This document shows positions 21,999 to 22,635 of a stretch of 22,635 nucleotides of DNA, piece by piece. The DNA is from JAJZJT01 sp049964655 (GTDB lineage: Bacteria > Actinomycetota > Acidimicrobiia > Acidimicrobiales > RAAP-2). The notes below the pieces were generated by a model. The model was not told the origin of the DNA. It saw only the letters and a list, made by a program, of their open reading frames with translations, and did not search any database. Positions within the stretch are counted from its first letter, which is position 1. Each line of letters opens with the position of its first letter. The translations under genes and the position numbers were made by a program. Location of the stretch: NCBI GenBank assembly GCA_049964655.1, contig JBMFXC010000042.1, positions 1 to 22,635 of the forward strand, in the 5' to 3' direction.

Positions 21999-22490
21999 AT
22001 GCAGACCCCCGAGGAGCTCACGGCGCGCTTTCGGGCGACGGGCAGGAAGGTGACGGCGCAACGTCAGTGCGTCTTCCGGGTCCTCCAGGGTGACGAGTCC
22101 CATCCCTCTGCCGAGGCGGTCCACGCCGCGGCTCGCCGGCAGGTCGAGACGATCTCGCTCAAGACCGTCTACCAGACCCTGCACGACCTGACCGAGCTGG
22201 GGGAGATCGCCGCGCTCGACATCGGGACGGGGATGGTCCGCTTCGACCCCAACGTCGAGGAGCCCCACCACCACCTGGTGTGCCGCGTGTGTGGCAAGGT
22301 CAGCGACCTCGTCGTCGAATTTCCCGAGCTCTCGGTCCCCGAGGGGGCGGCCCAGGGCTTCGAGCTGGGAGCGCCCGAGGTCGTCTTCCGCGGCCGATGC
22401 CCCGAGTGCAGGTCCAACGATCCGTCGGTCGGCCCCATCCCCGGGAGCCCGCCGACGGACGGCGAGCAGGATGCGCCGAGGAGCTCCTGA
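21999..22490 (+). CDS. Fur-family metal-dependent repressor
   Basis: The 163-aa protein has the Fur winged helix: VTAQRQCVFRVLQ, HPSAEAVHAAAR and the recognition helix SLKTVYQTLHDLTELGEI. Next comes the dimerisation domain with EPHHHLVCRVCGKVSDL (His90-92, Cys95, Cys98) and a second zinc pair Cys134-x2-Cys137 (CPEC), together a structural Zn(Cys)4 site. The sensing class (iron, zinc or peroxide) cannot be fixed; the layout is closest to PerR/FurA/Zur-type actinobacterial proteins. The ATG at 21999 is chosen because the upstream in-frame ATG (21975) lies inside the operator and before the -10 element. The C-terminal tail is Pro/Asp-rich and disordered. A repeat-rich His/Asp gene begins 20 bp downstream and is probably co-regulated. 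Confidence 0.92.
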   Translation: MQTPEELTARFRATGRKVTAQRQCVFRVLQGDESHPSAEAVHAAARRQVETISLKTVYQTLHDLTELGEIAALDIGTGMVRFDPNVEEPHHHLVCRVCGKVSDLVVEFPELSVPEGAAQGFELGAPEVVFRGRCPECRSNDPSVGPIPGSPPTDGEQDAPRSS

Positions 22491-22510
22491 ACGGCGGCAC
22501 CACGAGCAGC

Positions 22511-22635
22511 ATGGGCTGGGGAGCGACCACGGCGGCAGAGCGCTACGGCCAGGATGGCCACAACCACTCTGGCCAGGATGGCCACGACGATGACGGCCAG
22601 GATGGCCACGACGATGACGGCCAGGATGGCCACGA
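22511..22635 (+). CDS. His/Asp/Gln-rich repeat protein, start only (3' partial)
   Basis: An ATG 20 bp after the fur-like stop opens a frame still open at the window edge: MGWGATTAAERY followed by GQDGHNHS and then GQDGHDDD repeats. The His/Asp content suggests metal binding (N-terminal metal-binding stretches occur on cation transporters and metallochaperones). Its position behind a Fur-family gene fits this. No ribosome site is obvious, so translation may be coupled to fur. It could also be the start of a Fur-regulated enzyme such as a catalase-peroxidase; only 41 codons are visible, so no family can be named. Confidence 0.5.
   Translation, partial: MGWGATTAAERYGQDGHNHSGQDGHDDDGQDGHDDDGQDGH
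22547..22635 (+). repeat. 24-bp in-frame tandem repeat encoding GQDGHDDD
   Basis: GGCCAGGATGGCCACGACGA plus TGAC is repeated from 22571, with a diverged first copy at 22547 (ACAACCACTCT ending) and a partial fourth copy cut by the window edge. It keeps frame in the downstream ORF. Confidence 0.92.

Noticed and set aside
22169..22633. Minus-strand ORF with a repetitive hydrophobic N-terminus
   Set aside because: It is the antisense of the 24-bp repeat and of the fur-like gene; no family motif and no start signal.

Overview
The window is a high-GC (roughly 70 percent by eye) stretch of an actinobacterial chromosome. Four things point to the class Acidimicrobiia or a close relative: a WhiB-family iron-sulfur regulator, the GYWEVA(S/A)DGGIF(S/T)FGDAPFYGS repeat on a secreted protein, several start codons placed about 6 nt after a TANNNT -10 element (leaderless transcripts), and an actinobacterial type A RNase P RNA. 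It looks like a draft or metagenome scaffold: there are three runs of exactly 100 N and one of 10 N. One 100-N run is flanked by the same 55 bp on both sides, so it is an unmerged contig overlap and not missing sequence.

Layout. 1-1278: the end of a secreted repeat plus CAP-like protein, and a small single-pass membrane protein. 1340-3808: a whiB gene with a visible promoter, then a tight operon of NUDIX hydrolase, coiled-coil zinc-ribbon protein and histidine phosphatase. 3817-5400: a leaderless TetR regulator, the RNase P RNA (minus strand) and a DsrE-like protein. 5451-6308: a crotonase-family protein. 6526-8571: xseA-xseB (exonuclease VII), with an acidic tandem-repeat tail on XseB that is interrupted by a gap. 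8725-10311: an acyl-CoA ligase. 10404-12448: a persulfide-dioxygenase-like metallo-beta-lactamase-fold protein, translationally coupled to a FAD/NAD(P) reductase. 12378-16508 (minus): a MoxR ATPase - DUF58 - transglutaminase operon, whose end overlaps the reductase gene tail to tail. 16621-21690 (minus): glpD - an alkyl-DHAP-synthase-like FAD oxidase - an FGGY kinase, all coupled by overlapping start and stop codons, with a 23-codon repeat ORF bridging the last two. 21961-22635: a Fur-family repressor behind a palindromic operator, then the start of a His/Asp/Gln-rich repeat protein that runs off the window.

How the parts may work together. The MoxR/DUF58/transglutaminase set is a known envelope-associated module. 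The MBL protein and reductase may handle persulfides or reduced thiols. The glpD/AGPS-like/FGGY set is the most interesting functional unit: a DHAP-producing dehydrogenase is coupled to a flavoenzyme of the ether-lipid synthase family and to a glycerol-kinase-like protein whose glycerol pocket is changed at two positions. I found no defence island, prophage, CRISPR array, tRNA or insertion sequence. A second theme is short tandem repeats (12, 15, 15, 20, 24, 24 and 126 bp units), both inside genes and between them; two of the three 100-N gaps sit at such repeats.
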